From: an uncultured Oscillospiraceae bacterium
Lineage (GTDB): Bacteria; Bacillota; Clostridia; Oscillospirales; Oscillospiraceae
Direction of reading: 5' to 3'
Assembly: GCA_910588635.1 (NCBI GenBank)
Contig: CAJUPW010000012.1
Span: 5,871-69,870, forward strand
Length of the DNA stretch: 64,000 nt
Made by a program: the position numbers and the translations under genes. The notes below the pieces were generated by a model that worked only from the letters and a program-made list of their open reading frames with translations, was not told where the DNA came from and did not search any database. This document shows, piece after piece, positions 1-8,790 of the stretch; within the stretch, counting starts at the first letter, position 1; the number at the start of each line of letters is the position of its first letter.

Positions 1-254
1 GACAGGGTGACTACATACACGTCGTCCGCCCCCCGGTAGGCGTCCAGATAGGCCTGGGGGGAGGGACAGGCGGTGGAGGGAGCGTCATCGCTCTGGCGCA
101 TGGACCACAGCAGGTCGGCCTGGTCGAAGGTCTCATCGTCCACAAAGGTGCTGCCGTTGGAAAAAATGGTCAGGGGCACCTTCACAAAGACGGGATCCCT
201 CAGCATGGCGGGGGTCAGATCGCAGCAGCTGTCTACTACAATTTTAAAACTCAT
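1..254 (-). CDS. DegV family protein, N-terminal part (runs off left edge)
   Basis: The reverse strand reads MSFKIVVDSCCDLTPAML and continues with a typical DegV N-terminal fold (KVPLTIFSNGSTFVDDETF, then a CPSPQAYLDAY-like segment) up to the window edge. DegV proteins bind a fatty acid and, in Firmicutes, serve fatty-acid kinase (FakB type). The chosen start has GGAG nine bases upstream; an ATG three codons earlier abuts that GGAG and is less likely. About 84 codons are visible, so binding-site residues further on cannot be checked. Confidence 0.8.
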   Translation of the reverse strand, partial: MSFKIVVDSCCDLTPAMLRDPVFVKVPLTIFSNGSTFVDDETFDQADLLWSMRQSDDAPSTACPSPQAYLDAYRGADDVYVVTL

Positions 255-340
255 GTATTTCATCTCCAGACATGGTTTTTTAAATTAGATTGTATCAATT
301 AGTTTATCATAGGCTTAAGAAAATGTAAAGAGTAAATATT

Positions 341-401
341 GTAGGGGCCGGCCCGTTTTCACAGCCCACACTGACGGGGCGGCACAGAGGCCGCCCCCTA
401 C
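341..401. repeat. dispersed GC-rich palindromic repeat, copy 1
   Basis: The segment begins GTAGGGGCCGGCC and ends GAGGCCGCCCCCTAC, so its ends are near-inverted copies with a short spacer. Two relatives lie at 3678-3753 and 12866-12945. The right end of this copy supplies the TAG stop codon of trmD. It resembles a small REP/MITE-like element; no coding potential is seen. Confidence 0.6.
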
Positions 402-1141
402 GGTTCCTCCTCCAGCTCCCGCAGCAGCTTCTGGTCTTCTCTGGAGGACAGGTCCAGCTTCTTGTACAGGTCGGGCCGGCGCTGTCTGGTGCGGAGAATG
501 GACATCTTCCTGCGCCACTGGTCCACCTTGGCGTGGTTGCCCGACAGGAGGATGGGGGGCACCGTCCGGCCGTGCCACACCTCGGGCCGGGAGTACTGGG
601 GGGCCTCCAGCATGCCGTTCCAGTGGCTCTCGTTCTCGTAGCAGGAGGGGTCGGACAGCACCCCGGGCACCAGGCGGCACACCGCGTCCGCCACCGCCAT
701 AGCAGGAATTTCTCCCCCGGTCATGACGAAGTCCCCCAGGGAAATCTCCTCGTCCACGCATTCTTCAATGAACCGCTCGTCGATGCCCTCATAGTGGCCG
801 CAGACCAGAATCAGCCGCCGGTAATCGTCCTTCAGCCGCCGGGCGTCCCCCTGGGTGAAGGTCTTGCCCGCCGGGGACATATAAATTGTGTGGACCCGCT
901 CCCCCGCCTCCTGGCAGATATGCTCCCAGCACCGGAAAAGGGGATCGGCCTGCATCACCGCCCCCCGGCCCCCGCCGTAGGGGTAGTCGTCCACCTGCTT
1001 CTGCCTGTTTACCGTGTAGTCCCTGATCTGGTGGCACTCCACCCGGATGTAGCCCCGCTCCTGGCCCCGGCCCAGAACCGACTCGCAGAGCATATCCCCC
1101 ACCACATCGGGGAATAATGTCATAATATCAATCCGGTACAT
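398..1141 (-). CDS. trmD: tRNA (guanine37-N1)-methyltransferase TrmD
   Basis: A 247-residue protein of normal length for TrmD, which methylates G37 next to the anticodon using S-adenosylmethionine. It starts MYRIDIMTLFPDVV and carries the trefoil-knot SAM-binding segments LVCGHYEGIDERF and EISLGDFVMTGGE, the family hallmarks. The start is set at the MYRIDI methionine with an AAGG-type site upstream rather than an earlier in-frame ATG. TrmD often sits with rimM, rplS and rpsP; here it stands alone. The stop codon lies inside a palindromic repeat. Confidence 0.95.
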   Translation of the reverse strand: MYRIDIMTLFPDVVGDMLCESVLGRGQERGYIRVECHQIRDYTVNRQKQVDDYPYGGGRGAVMQADPLFRCWEHICQEAGERVHTIYMSPAGKTFTQGDARRLKDDYRRLILVCGHYEGIDERFIEECVDEEISLGDFVMTGGEIPAMAVADAVCRLVPGVLSDPSCYENESHWNGMLEAPQYSRPEVWHGRTVPPILLSGNHAKVDQWRRKMSILRTRQRRPDLYKKLDLSSREDQKLLRELEEEP

Positions 1142-1253
1142 GCTCGTCCCGCCTTTCTCACGGCATATTATACGGGATTCTTTCTCCTTTTTCAACGCAT
1201 TCCGGGCAAACCGGAAAATTTCACAAAATCCTATCGCATTATTGAAAAAAATA

Positions 1254-1262
1254 TGCTATGAT
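1254..1262 (+). promoter_or_regulatory. extended -10 promoter of flavodiiron gene
   Basis: TGCTATGAT is an extended -10 (TG-n-TATGAT) 40 bases ahead of the start codon in an AT-rich patch. No strong -35 is seen. Confidence 0.4.
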
Positions 1263-1301
1263 ATGGGCGACAAAATTCCTGTACAAAGGGAGGTTTTACC
1301 T

Positions 1302-2654
1302 ATGTATTGTACCCGTAAAGTCACCGACGACCTGATCTGGATTGGCGCCAACGGTCGCCAGCACCCCGTTTTTGAGGCCGCCCATCCCGTTCCCCGGGGG
1401 ATGTCCTACAATTCCTACCTGCTGCTGGACGAAAAGACCGTCCTCTTCGACACGGTGGACCGGGCGGTCCAGACCCAGTTTATGGAGAACCTGGAGCATG
1501 CCCTGGATGGCCGCCCCCTGGACTATATCTTCGTCCACCACATGGAGCCCGACCACGCCGCCACCCTGGGCGACCTGATGCTCCGCCACCCCGAGGCCAA
1601 AATCGTCTGCAACGGCAAGGCCATCAATATGATCCGTCAGTTCCACGCCGCCGACCCCAAGGGAGCCATCCTGGTGAACGAAGGTGACACCCTGTCCACC
1701 GGCCGTCATCATTTCACCTTTGTGGCCGCCCCCATGGTCCACTGGCCCGAGGTGGTGGTCAGCTACGACTCCACCGACAAGATTCTCTTTTCCGCTGACG
1801 GCTTCGGCTCTTTCGGGGCGCTGAACGGCGTCCTCTTCGCCGATGAGATCGACTGGGAGCGGGACTGGCTGGACGAGGCCCGGCGGTACTACACCAACAT
1901 CGTGGGCAAGTACGGCCCCCAGGTGACGGCCCTGCTGAACAAGGCCGCCAAGCTGGACATCAAAATGATCTGCCCCCTCCACGGCCCCGTGTGGCGCAAG
2001 GATTTCTCCAGAATCATCGACCGATATGTGAAGTGGGCCGGCTACGAGCCAGAGGTGCAGGGGGTCGTGATCCCCTTTGCCTCCATCTACGGCCACACCG
2101 AAACCGCAGCCAACATCCTGGCCTGCCGTCTGGCCGAGCTGGGCGTACCTGTGGAGATGCACGACGTGTCCGTCACACACTACTCCTATGTACTGGCCGA
2201 CTGCTTCAAGTACAGCCACATCGTCTTTGCCGCCCCCACCTTCAACAACGGCGTCTTTGACACCATGGAGCATCTGCTCCGGGACCTTCAGCACCACAAC
2301 CTGCAAAACCGCAAGATAGTCCTCATCCAGAACGGCTCCTGGGCTCCCGCCAGCGGCAAGCTGATGGCCGAAATTCTGGGTGGGATGAAGAATATGGAGG
2401 TCATAGAGGCCCCCGTCACCCTCAAGTCCGCCCTGGCCCCCGGTCAGGAGAGCGAATTGGAGGCCCTGGCCCAGGCGCTGGCCGCGTCGGTGAAGGGCGA
2501 GGAGCCCGCCCCCGAGGCGGAGCCCGTCCAGGCACAGCCCAGCGGCTTTATCTGCAAGATCTGCGGCTTCATATATGAGGGCGACACCCTCCCCGACGGC
2601 TTCATCTGCCCCATCTGCCGCCGTCCCGCCTCCGACTTTGAGCCGGTGCAATAA
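1302..2654 (+). CDS. flavodiiron protein (FprA family) with C-terminal rubredoxin domain
   Basis: This 450-residue protein is a three-module FprA: a metallo-beta-lactamase-like diiron domain, a flavodoxin domain and a rubredoxin tail. Visible diiron ligands are H80-x-E82-x-D84-H85, H147 (in MVHWPE), D166 and H227 (CPLHGP). The flavodoxin FMN loop is ASIYGHTETAA, about residues 263-273. The tail has two CxxC pairs (CKIC and CPIC) for one iron. Flavodiiron proteins reduce O2 to water and/or NO to N2O in the cytoplasm, taking electrons from rubredoxin; a fused rubredoxin resembles Moorella high-molecular-weight rubredoxin. Start: AGGGAGG precedes MYCTRK. A paralogue without the rubredoxin tail lies at 11620-12837. 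Confidence 0.92.
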   Translation: MYCTRKVTDDLIWIGANGRQHPVFEAAHPVPRGMSYNSYLLLDEKTVLFDTVDRAVQTQFMENLEHALDGRPLDYIFVHHMEPDHAATLGDLMLRHPEAKIVCNGKAINMIRQFHAADPKGAILVNEGDTLSTGRHHFTFVAAPMVHWPEVVVSYDSTDKILFSADGFGSFGALNGVLFADEIDWERDWLDEARRYYTNIVGKYGPQVTALLNKAAKLDIKMICPLHGPVWRKDFSRIIDRYVKWAGYEPEVQGVVIPFASIYGHTETAANILACRLAELGVPVEMHDVSVTHYSYVLADCFKYSHIVFAAPTFNNGVFDTMEHLLRDLQHHNLQNRKIVLIQNGSWAPASGKLMAEILGGMKNMEVIEAPVTLKSALAPGQESELEALAQALAASVKGEEPAPEAEPVQAQPSGFICKICGFIYEGDTLPDGFICPICRRPASDFEPVQ

Positions 2655-2663
2655 CATGCAAAC

Positions 2664-2690
2664 CCCGCCCGCGGCTGCGCTGCGGGCGGG
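2664..2690. terminator. hairpin between convergent genes
   Basis: CCCGCCCGC pairs with GCGGGCGGG around a nine-base loop, followed by ATATTTTC. It lies between the flavodiiron gene and the convergent pseudouridine synthase gene and probably serves both. Confidence 0.65.
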
Positions 2691-2696
2691 ATATTT

Positions 2697-3665
2697 TCAA
2701 ATCTGTGTGCCGGGAAAATACTCCTCCACAAAGTCCACGTCCTCCACCTGGAAGGTCCTGCCGTTGAGGGACTCCAGCGGCCCGGCGCCGGTGGTGAACC
2801 GAAAGATCAGCTTGTAGGAGTACAGCGCCTGACCGTGACGGCCGTATTTCCGGTTCTCCCGCTCAGAGCCGTACTTGCCGTCCCCCAAAAGGGGGTGGCC
2901 GGCGGCGGCGAACTGAGCCCGAATCTGGTGGGTCCGGCCGGTTATCAGGTTGCACTCCACCAGGGACAGCCCGTCCCTCACCGCCAGCGTTCTGTACTCG
3001 GTAACGGCCGTCTTGGCCCCCGGCTCGGGGCGCTTACGGACATAAACCTGCTTTTTCACCTCGTCCTTGAAGAGATACCCCTCCAGCCGCCCCGACCGGG
3101 GCGACAGCTTTCCCTGGACCACACACAGGTAGAGCTTGGTCAGCTCCCGGTCGCGGATCTTCTGATTCATGATCCGCAGGCCCTCGGCGGTCTTGGCGGC
3201 GATGACGATGCCCCCGGTGTTCCGGTCGATGCGGTTGCACAGGGCGGGGGCGAAGGAGTTCTCCCAGTAGGGAGACCACTCCTTCTTCTGATAGAGATAG
3301 GCCTGGATGTGGGTAAGGAGGGTGTTCACCCGCTCGTTCTCGTCCGGGTGGACCACCAGGCCGGGGCGCTTGTCCAGGAGCATGATGTGCCCGTCCTCGT
3401 ACAGGATATTCAGCTTGGGCTGGTAAAGGGAGAGAAAGGCGTTTTCCGGGGTGGGCCGTTCGAAGAACTCGTCGTTGATGTACAGCTGGAGCACGTCCCC
3501 CGCATTGAGCCGCACATCCCGCTTGCTCCCTTTGCCGTTCACCTTCACCCGCTTGAGCCGGATATACTTCTGGGCCAGAGGGGCGGGCAGCAGAGGCAAG
3601 GTCTTGGCCAGCCAGCGGTCCAGCCGCTGCCCGGCATCGTTTTTCCCAATGGTAAATTCTTTCAT
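2697..3665 (-). CDS. RluA-family 23S rRNA pseudouridine synthase
   Basis: 322 residues. An N-terminal S4 RNA-binding domain (about 12-70: QRLDRWLAK, KRVKVNG) is followed by the pseudouridine synthase catalytic domain. The catalytic motif is NRIDRNTGGIVI, with the aspartate of R-I-D-x-x-T-G as nucleophile; GRTHQIRAQFAAAGHPLLGD is the other conserved block. It probably acts like RluC/RluD on 23S rRNA, though the target uridine cannot be assigned. The ribosome binding site AGGAGG lies at the end of a palindromic repeat, so the repeat forms part of the 5' leader. Confidence 0.9.
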   Translation of the reverse strand: MKEFTIGKNDAGQRLDRWLAKTLPLLPAPLAQKYIRLKRVKVNGKGSKRDVRLNAGDVLQLYINDEFFERPTPENAFLSLYQPKLNILYEDGHIMLLDKRPGLVVHPDENERVNTLLTHIQAYLYQKKEWSPYWENSFAPALCNRIDRNTGGIVIAAKTAEGLRIMNQKIRDRELTKLYLCVVQGKLSPRSGRLEGYLFKDEVKKQVYVRKRPEPGAKTAVTEYRTLAVRDGLSLVECNLITGRTHQIRAQFAAAGHPLLGDGKYGSERENRKYGRHGQALYSYKLIFRFTTGAGPLESLNGRTFQVEDVDFVEEYFPGTQI

Positions 3666-3677
3666 TCAGGACCTCCT

Positions 3678-3753
3678 GTAGGGGGCGGCCTCCGCGCCGC
3701 CCCGTGCTTCCCTGATCCGGCACCAGCGGGGCGGCTCAGAGGCCGCCTCCCGC
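3678..3753. repeat. dispersed GC-rich palindromic repeat, copy 2
   Basis: It begins GTAGGGGGCGGCCTCC and ends GGCCGCCTCCCGC, with an internal GCCGCCCCG/CGGGGCGGC pair. It is related to the copies at 341-401 and 12866-12945 and lies just upstream of the pseudouridine synthase gene. Confidence 0.6.
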
Positions 3754-3823
3754 TGTCCAAAATATTTCACCATATTCCGCCCCCAGTGTCAATAAATTTC
3801 GTGGAGAAATTTGTGAAAAGCAT

Positions 3824-3852
3824 TTGACATTTGGAGGAAAAGTCTTTATAAT
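3824..3852 (+). promoter_or_regulatory. consensus sigma-A promoter of yceD-rpmF
   Basis: TTGACA, 17 bases, TATAAT: a perfect consensus 55 bases ahead of the yceD-like start. Confidence 0.9.
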
Positions 3853-3906
3853 ATCCTGCGTACCATTCTGCGAGTATGGGGGAAACGCTCCCCGGGGAGG
3901 AACGCC

Positions 3907-4410
3907 ATGCGCCTGGATCTGCGGGATATCATTCATGTCCCCGACGGAAAAAAGACGTTTCGGTTCCAGCTGGACCTGTCCCAGCAGGACTTCTACGGGA
4001 GTAAGCCCATCGTCCACCCCGTTCAGGTGGAGGGCAACGTGACCAACCACGCCGGTGCCCTGGTGCTGGAGGGAACGGCCCGTTCTGTTCTGGAGCTTCA
4101 ATGCGACCGCTGCGGGAAAGCTTTTTCCCGGGAAAAGGCAGTCACGCTGGACAGTCTGGCGGCTCAGGAGCTGGAGGACGAGGAGAACGACGATATCCTC
4201 CTTCTGGACGGCTCCGAGCTGGACCTGGATGACGCGGCGGGCACCGCCTTCATCCTCGCGATGGATACCAAAAACCTTTGCTCAGACGACTGCAAAGGGC
4301 TGTGCGCCAAGTGCGGAGCCGACCTGAACCTCGGCCCTTGCGGGTGCGGACCTGATGTCGATCCAAGACTGGCGGCCCTTGCGCAGCTGTTGGATAAGGA
4401 AGCTGAGTGA
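3907..4410 (+). CDS. yceD: YceD/DUF177 family protein
   Basis: 167 residues. DUF177/YceD proteins are almost always encoded just before rpmF and are linked to 23S rRNA accumulation in bacteria and plastids. Visible features are the CDRC pair (LQCDRCGKAF), an acidic stretch (ELEDEENDD) and a C-terminal cysteine cluster (CSDDCKGLCAKCGADL), likely a small zinc site. GGGGAGG precedes the ATG. rpmF follows after 43 bases under the same consensus promoter. Confidence 0.88.
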   Translation: MRLDLRDIIHVPDGKKTFRFQLDLSQQDFYGSKPIVHPVQVEGNVTNHAGALVLEGTARSVLELQCDRCGKAFSREKAVTLDSLAAQELEDEENDDILLLDGSELDLDDAAGTAFILAMDTKNLCSDDCKGLCAKCGADLNLGPCGCGPDVDPRLAALAQLLDKEAE

Positions 4411-4453
4411 GTACCACGTGCTCTGACCGGCACAGCCGAAGGAGGTGTCACCC

Positions 4454-4642
4454 ATGGCGGTCCCCAAGGGAAAAGTATCCAAGGCCCGGCGCGATAAGCG
4501 GCGCAGCTCCCACTGGAAGCTGGAAACTCCCGGTATCGTGACCTGCCCCAAGTGCGGGGCTTACCGGCTGCCTCACCGTATGTGCAAAAATTGCCTGACC
4601 TATAACGGCCGTACCTTCGGCCAGGTTGAGGCTCAGCAGTAA
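4454..4642 (+). CDS. rpmF: 50S ribosomal protein L32
   Basis: 62 residues beginning [22 protein letters not shown], the classic L32 N-terminus. It has a four-cysteine zinc site (CPKC ... CKNC), the C+ form of L32. GGAGGTG is well placed upstream. A strong terminator follows directly, closing the yceD-rpmF operon. Confidence 0.97.
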   Translation: MAVPKGKVSKARRDKRRSSHWKLETPGIVTCPKCGAYRLPHRMCKNCLTYNGRTFGQVEAQQ

Positions 4643-4646
4643 TCAG

Positions 4647-4686
4647 AAAACCCTCTGACTTGAAGTCAGAGGGTTTTGCTTTTTTA
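4647..4686. terminator. rho-independent terminator after rpmF
   Basis: A 14-bp perfect stem (AAAACCCTCTGACT / AGTCAGAGGGTTTT) with a 3-base loop, then GCTTTTTT. It also ends the convergent carboxypeptidase gene. Confidence 0.93.
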
Positions 4687-6060
4687 TCACCGTCTCCTGG
4701 TCCCCTGGTAGTTTCCACGGCTCTGGACGCGCCGGCCCGCTCCCACAGGGCGGCGGCGCCTGGGGAACACCAACAGCCGCAAGGCGATCAGACAGAGCAC
4801 TACAGCCGCGGCGGCAATGGCGATCTTCACGCCGGTGGTCTGGAAGAACTCAAAGAACTGCTGTTTCTTGTGCAGCAGCTCAGAGCGCTCCACCGACGTG
4901 ACGGCCACCAGGTCCAGCTCGCCGTAGACCTCTCCCTCGTAGGACAAGGTCATCAAGCCCATCACCTGGCCCGCTTTCACCGGAGCCTCCACCTCTTTGG
5001 AGAACAGGCGGATATCGGTCTCGATATCGTCCAGGTCGATGGATTTGGGCAATGTTTTGGTGATGGAGCCCTGTGGCTTCACGTTGACCTCGTCGGCCTG
5101 ACGGGACATGGTGACCTTCACCGTGTCCACCGGCTCATCCCCGCGGGTGATGGTCACGCGGTGAAAATTGCTGAAGCCGTACTCCAGCAGGCGGCGGCTC
5201 TCCCGGAACTGGCCTTGCTTCAGCTTCTCCTCCCCCGGGACCTCCATAGGTCCGGAGCCCAGGATCACCGAGATCAGCACCTCGTCCCCGTCCCGGGCGG
5301 CGGCCACCAGGCAGCGGCCTGCCGCGTCGGTAGTGCCCGTTTTGCCTCCGATGCACTTGTCATAGAGATAGCCGCTGTACGTCCAGTTGGAAACCAGCCC
5401 GTTGGTGTTGTACAGCTCCCGCTCTTTGGACATATTGGTGGCGGGCACGTTGTGCTTGGGGGTTGTGGTCACGGTGATAAATTCATCATGCTCCAGACAG
5501 GCCTGCATCATAAGGGACAGATCGTAGGCGGTGGTGTAGTGGTTCTCCTGGTCCATCCCGTGGGGATTGGCGAAGCGGGTGCCCTCACAGCCCAGCTCCC
5601 CCGCCCGGCGGTTCATGTGAGACACAAAGTCCTCCACCGAGCCGTCCACCGCCACAGCCAGCACATTGGCCGCCTCATTGGCGGAGGGCAGCATCAGGCA
5701 GTAGAGCAGCTCCTCCACCGTCAGCACCTCCCCCACCTTGATGTTGGCGGTGGAGAAGTTCCCCGTCAGCCCCTGATAGGTGGTCTCCCCCGCGGTAATC
5801 TGGGTGTTCAGGGACATCTGACCAGACTGGACGGCCTCCAGCACCAGCAGGCAGGTCATCAGCTTGGTGGTGCTGGCGGGGGCGGCCCGCTCGCTGGAGT
5901 TCATGTCGTACAGGACCTCCCCATGGTTGGCGTCCAGCAGCACAGCCTTGGTGCAGAACAGGTTCAAGTCCTCCTGTCCCGGCACGGCGGCGGAGGCGGG
6001 CGTCAAGGACAGCGACAGGACGAGCAGAAGAAACAGAGAAAGAAAACGATATTTTTTCAT
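4687..6060 (-). CDS. D-alanyl-D-alanine carboxypeptidase (peptidase S11, DacF-like)
   Basis: 457 residues. A signal peptide (1-24, ending PASA) precedes an S11 serine peptidase domain with the three penicillin-binding motifs: S63-T-T-K66, S126-A-N128 and K239-T-G241. A PBP5-like C-terminal beta domain and a membrane helix (IAIAAAAVVLCLIALRLLVF) with an arginine-rich tail follow. The enzyme trims the terminal D-Ala from peptidoglycan stem peptides on the outer membrane face. In spore formers such enzymes include DacF and DacB, which act on spore cortex. The assignment within S11 is not certain. Confidence 0.92.
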   Translation of the reverse strand: MKKYRFLSLFLLLVLSLSLTPASAAVPGQEDLNLFCTKAVLLDANHGEVLYDMNSSERAAPASTTKLMTCLLVLEAVQSGQMSLNTQITAGETTYQGLTGNFSTANIKVGEVLTVEELLYCLMLPSANEAANVLAVAVDGSVEDFVSHMNRRAGELGCEGTRFANPHGMDQENHYTTAYDLSLMMQACLEHDEFITVTTTPKHNVPATNMSKERELYNTNGLVSNWTYSGYLYDKCIGGKTGTTDAAGRCLVAAARDGDEVLISVILGSGPMEVPGEEKLKQGQFRESRRLLEYGFSNFHRVTITRGDEPVDTVKVTMSRQADEVNVKPQGSITKTLPKSIDLDDIETDIRLFSKEVEAPVKAGQVMGLMTLSYEGEVYGELDLVAVTSVERSELLHKKQQFFEFFQTTGVKIAIAAAAVVLCLIALRLLVFPRRRRPVGAGRRVQSRGNYQGTRRR

Positions 6061-6218
6061 AGGAAAATCTCCATATGTATGTTATAATGAATGCTGTATT
6101 CTCCAGTGTATCGTACACAAGAGAAAAAGGCAATTAAGAACTTCTTAAATTTATGGTATGACGCCGTCTGTCCCGATTATAACAAAAACCGGCCAAAGCC
6201 GCAAGGGGGAAGCAGCTC

Positions 6219-6617
6219 ATGGAAGGAAAATCCAGATTTGGACTGGCCGTGCTGGCCCTGTCCGCGGCTTTCTGCCTCGTCTGCGCCACCTGGTATCTGG
6301 CCCGGACCAGTTCGCCGGAGCCCTGGCTGGTCTCCTCCACCCGGCGGCCGGCGGCGGAATACCAGGACGCTTCAGAGCCCGAGGAGGTCCCCCGTCCCGA
6401 CAGCCTCCTCCCCGGCGAGGTCATCAACTTAAACACCGCCGACATCTACGACCTTCAGCGCCTGCCCGGCATCGGAGAGAAGCGGGCGCAGGATATCATC
6501 ACCTACCGGGCGGAACACGGCCCCTTCCGGGCGGCGGACGAGCTGACCAAGGTGTCCGGCATCGGGCCGGTCATTTTGGAAAACCTGCGGGAGTATGTGA
6601 CCGCGGGAGATGAGTGA
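6219..6617 (+). CDS. ComEA-like helix-hairpin-helix DNA-binding protein
   Basis: 132 residues with an N-terminal membrane anchor (residues 7-26) and a C-terminal ComEA-type double HhH region (about 68-130: NLNTADIYDLQRLPGIGEKRAQ, VSGIGPVILENL). ComEA proteins bind double-stranded DNA outside the membrane during natural uptake; short ComEA-like proteins are common in Clostridia without proven competence. It is divergent from the carboxypeptidase gene. A GGGGGAAG site lies ahead of the ATG. Confidence 0.85.
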   Translation: MEGKSRFGLAVLALSAAFCLVCATWYLARTSSPEPWLVSSTRRPAAEYQDASEPEEVPRPDSLLPGEVINLNTADIYDLQRLPGIGEKRAQDIITYRAEHGPFRAADELTKVSGIGPVILENLREYVTAGDE

Positions 6618-6625
6618 GGTTTCAT

Positions 6626-7312
6626 ATGGCAAAGATTTTAGTGGTAGACGACGAGCAGGTGCTGGTGAAGGGCATCAAGTTCAACCTGGAGCACGAGGGC
6701 TATCAGGTGGAGGTGGGGTACGACGGCGAGCAGGCGGTGGAGCTGGCCCGTGAGGGGGGCTTCGACCTGATCCTGCTGGACCTGATGATGCCCAAGATCG
6801 ACGGCCTCCAGGCCTGCATGCGCATCCGTGAGTTCTCCAACGTCCCCGTCATCATGCTGACGGCCAAGGGGGAGGACGCCGACAAGCTCATGGGCTTTGA
6901 GTGCGGCGCCGACGACTATATCACCAAGCCCTTCAACCTTCTGGAGCTGAAGGCCCGGGTCCGGGCCTTGCTGCGCCGCTCCGGCGCGGCGGAGCAGCAG
7001 AAGGCGGGCGCCGTTCTGCAGACTGGCCACATCAAGCTGGATACGGCCGCCCGGGCGGCCTGGAGGGACGGCGTCCCGGTGGAGCTCACCGCCAAGGAGT
7101 TCGACCTGATGGAGCTGCTGCTGCGCAACCCCGGCCGGGTGTACAGCCGGGAAAACCTGCTCAACGTGGTGTGGGGCTATGAGTATATCGGCGACTACCG
7201 CACAGTGGACGTTCATGTCCGCCGCCTGCGGGAGAAGCTGGAGCTGGACCCCGCCAACCCTGAGTTCATCCGCACCAAGTGGGGCGTGGGATACTATCTG
7301 ACAAAGCCATGA
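6626..7312 (+). CDS. OmpR/PhoB-family response regulator
   Basis: 228 residues. The receiver domain has the acidic pair D8-D9, phospho-acceptor D52 (LILLDLMMP), the LTAKG threonine and KPF lysine. A C-terminal winged helix (about 130-226, VDVHVRRLREKLE, GVGYYL) binds DNA. It resembles WalR/PhoP/PhoB. Its stop overlaps the kinase start (ATGA), indicating translational coupling. The start was taken at MAKILVV, with GAGG upstream, rather than four codons earlier. Confidence 0.95.
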   Translation: MAKILVVDDEQVLVKGIKFNLEHEGYQVEVGYDGEQAVELAREGGFDLILLDLMMPKIDGLQACMRIREFSNVPVIMLTAKGEDADKLMGFECGADDYITKPFNLLELKARVRALLRRSGAAEQQKAGAVLQTGHIKLDTAARAAWRDGVPVELTAKEFDLMELLLRNPGRVYSRENLLNVVWGYEYIGDYRTVDVHVRRLREKLELDPANPEFIRTKWGVGYYLTKP

Positions 7313-8790
7313 AGAAAAACAAGGTCCCATTTTTCGCCTCTCTCCAGGTGAAATACGCTATGAGCTACCTGGTCATCTTCGCGGTGGTGCTGGTACTGCT
7401 GAACACCTACCCGGTGGTGGCCTCCCAGGACCTGCTGTTCACCTCTAAGCGGGATTCGCTGAAGAGCCAGACGGCGGTGATGGCCTCCGCCCTAATGGAG
7501 CTGGAGTCCCTGTCCGCCGAACAGGTGGCCCGGGTGATGAACATGCTGGACAGCATGGGGCTGACCCGCATTCTGGTTACCGACCCGGCGGGGCTGATTC
7601 TCTACGACAGCACCCGCCAGCCCCAGGAGGAGCCGCCGCCCGGAGAGGGGGAGCCGGAGGAACCGGAGTACCGCTACGCCCTGTACCAGGAGGTGGTATC
7701 CGCCTTGCGGGGCAGCGACGTATCCTACTCCCGGTACACCGATAGAAAGTTCATCTCCACCGCCGCCATGCCCATCGTCTACCGGGGCATGGTCATCGGG
7801 TCCATCTACATTCTGGAGGTGGACGAGGTCCAGGGGGAGCTGCTGTACAGCTTACAGCAGAATCTGCGCACCATCTCCCTGGTCATCGCGGCGGTGACGT
7901 TGATTATGTCAACCTTTTTCTCCAAGCTGCTCACCTCACGCATCGCCGCCTTGCTGCGGGCCATCCGCATCGTGGGCGAGGGGGAATACGGCCACCGGCT
8001 CCAGCCTGTGGGCTGGGACGAGATGGCCCAGCTGGCCGAGGAGTTCAACCAGCTCACCGACCGCCTCCAGACCACCGAGGAGGTCCGCCGCCGCTTTGTC
8101 TCCGACGCCAGCCACGAGCTGAAAACGCCCCTGGCCTCCATCCGCCTGCTGGCCGACTCCATTTTGCAGACCGACGAGATGGACCCGGCCATGGTACGGG
8201 ACTTCGTGGGGGATATTGGCTCCGAGGCCGAGCGGCTCACCCGTATCACCGAGCACCTGCTGGCCCTCACCCGGCTGGACAGCCTGCCCGCCGGGCAGCA
8301 GCTTCCGGTGGATGTGTCCCAGGTGACGGAGCGGACCATCGGGCTGCTCCAGCCCGTGGCCGACGCCGCCGGGGTGACGGTGGAACAGAACCTCAAGCCC
8401 GACTGCCTCATCCTGTGTACCGAGGACGACCTGTCCCAGATTTGCTTCAACCTGGTGGAAAACGCTGTCAAGTACAACTTCAACGGCGGCAAGGTATTTG
8501 TCTCGGTGTACCGGGACGGGGATCAGGTACTGCTGGAGGTGGGCGACACCGGCGTGGGCATTCCGGAGGCGGACCTGCCCAAGGTGTTCAACCGCTTCTA
8601 CCGGGTGGACAAGGCCCGGTCCCGGGCCGCCGGCGGCACCGGGCTGGGGCTTTCCATTGTCCGGGACACGGTGCGCCGCCACGGCGGCTGGGTCACCGCC
8701 CGGCCCAGAAACCCCGAGGGAAGCCTGTTTACCGCCGGCTTCCCCAGATATGTGCCCAGACAGTCAGAGAGGGGGCGGCCCGGTGCGTAA
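7309..8790 (+). CDS. membrane sensor histidine kinase
   Basis: 493 residues: TM1 (about 17-37), an extracellular sensor domain (38-185), TM2 (about 188-205), HAMP (about 206-258), HisKA with phospho-acceptor H269 (SDASHELKTPLASIR) and HATPase (NLVENAVKYN, GDTGVGIP, GGTGLGLSIV). It is the partner of the overlapping OmpR-type regulator. The layout matches PhoR/WalK-like kinases; the signal is unknown. The extracellular part has a proline/glutamate-rich insert (about 104-120). The start overlaps the regulator stop by four bases. Confidence 0.94.
   Translation: MKKNKVPFFASLQVKYAMSYLVIFAVVLVLLNTYPVVASQDLLFTSKRDSLKSQTAVMASALMELESLSAEQVARVMNMLDSMGLTRILVTDPAGLILYDSTRQPQEEPPPGEGEPEEPEYRYALYQEVVSALRGSDVSYSRYTDRKFISTAAMPIVYRGMVIGSIYILEVDEVQGELLYSLQQNLRTISLVIAAVTLIMSTFFSKLLTSRIAALLRAIRIVGEGEYGHRLQPVGWDEMAQLAEEFNQLTDRLQTTEEVRRRFVSDASHELKTPLASIRLLADSILQTDEMDPAMVRDFVGDIGSEAERLTRITEHLLALTRLDSLPAGQQLPVDVSQVTERTIGLLQPVADAAGVTVEQNLKPDCLILCTEDDLSQICFNLVENAVKYNFNGGKVFVSVYRDGDQVLLEVGDTGVGIPEADLPKVFNRFYRVDKARSRAAGGTGLGLSIVRDTVRRHGGWVTARPRNPEGSLFTAGFPRYVPRQSERGRPGA

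Noticed and set aside
1140..1301. N-terminal extension of the flavodiiron protein from an upstream start
   Set aside because: The region overlaps the trmD start and a promoter, while AGGGAGG marks MYCTRK as the start.
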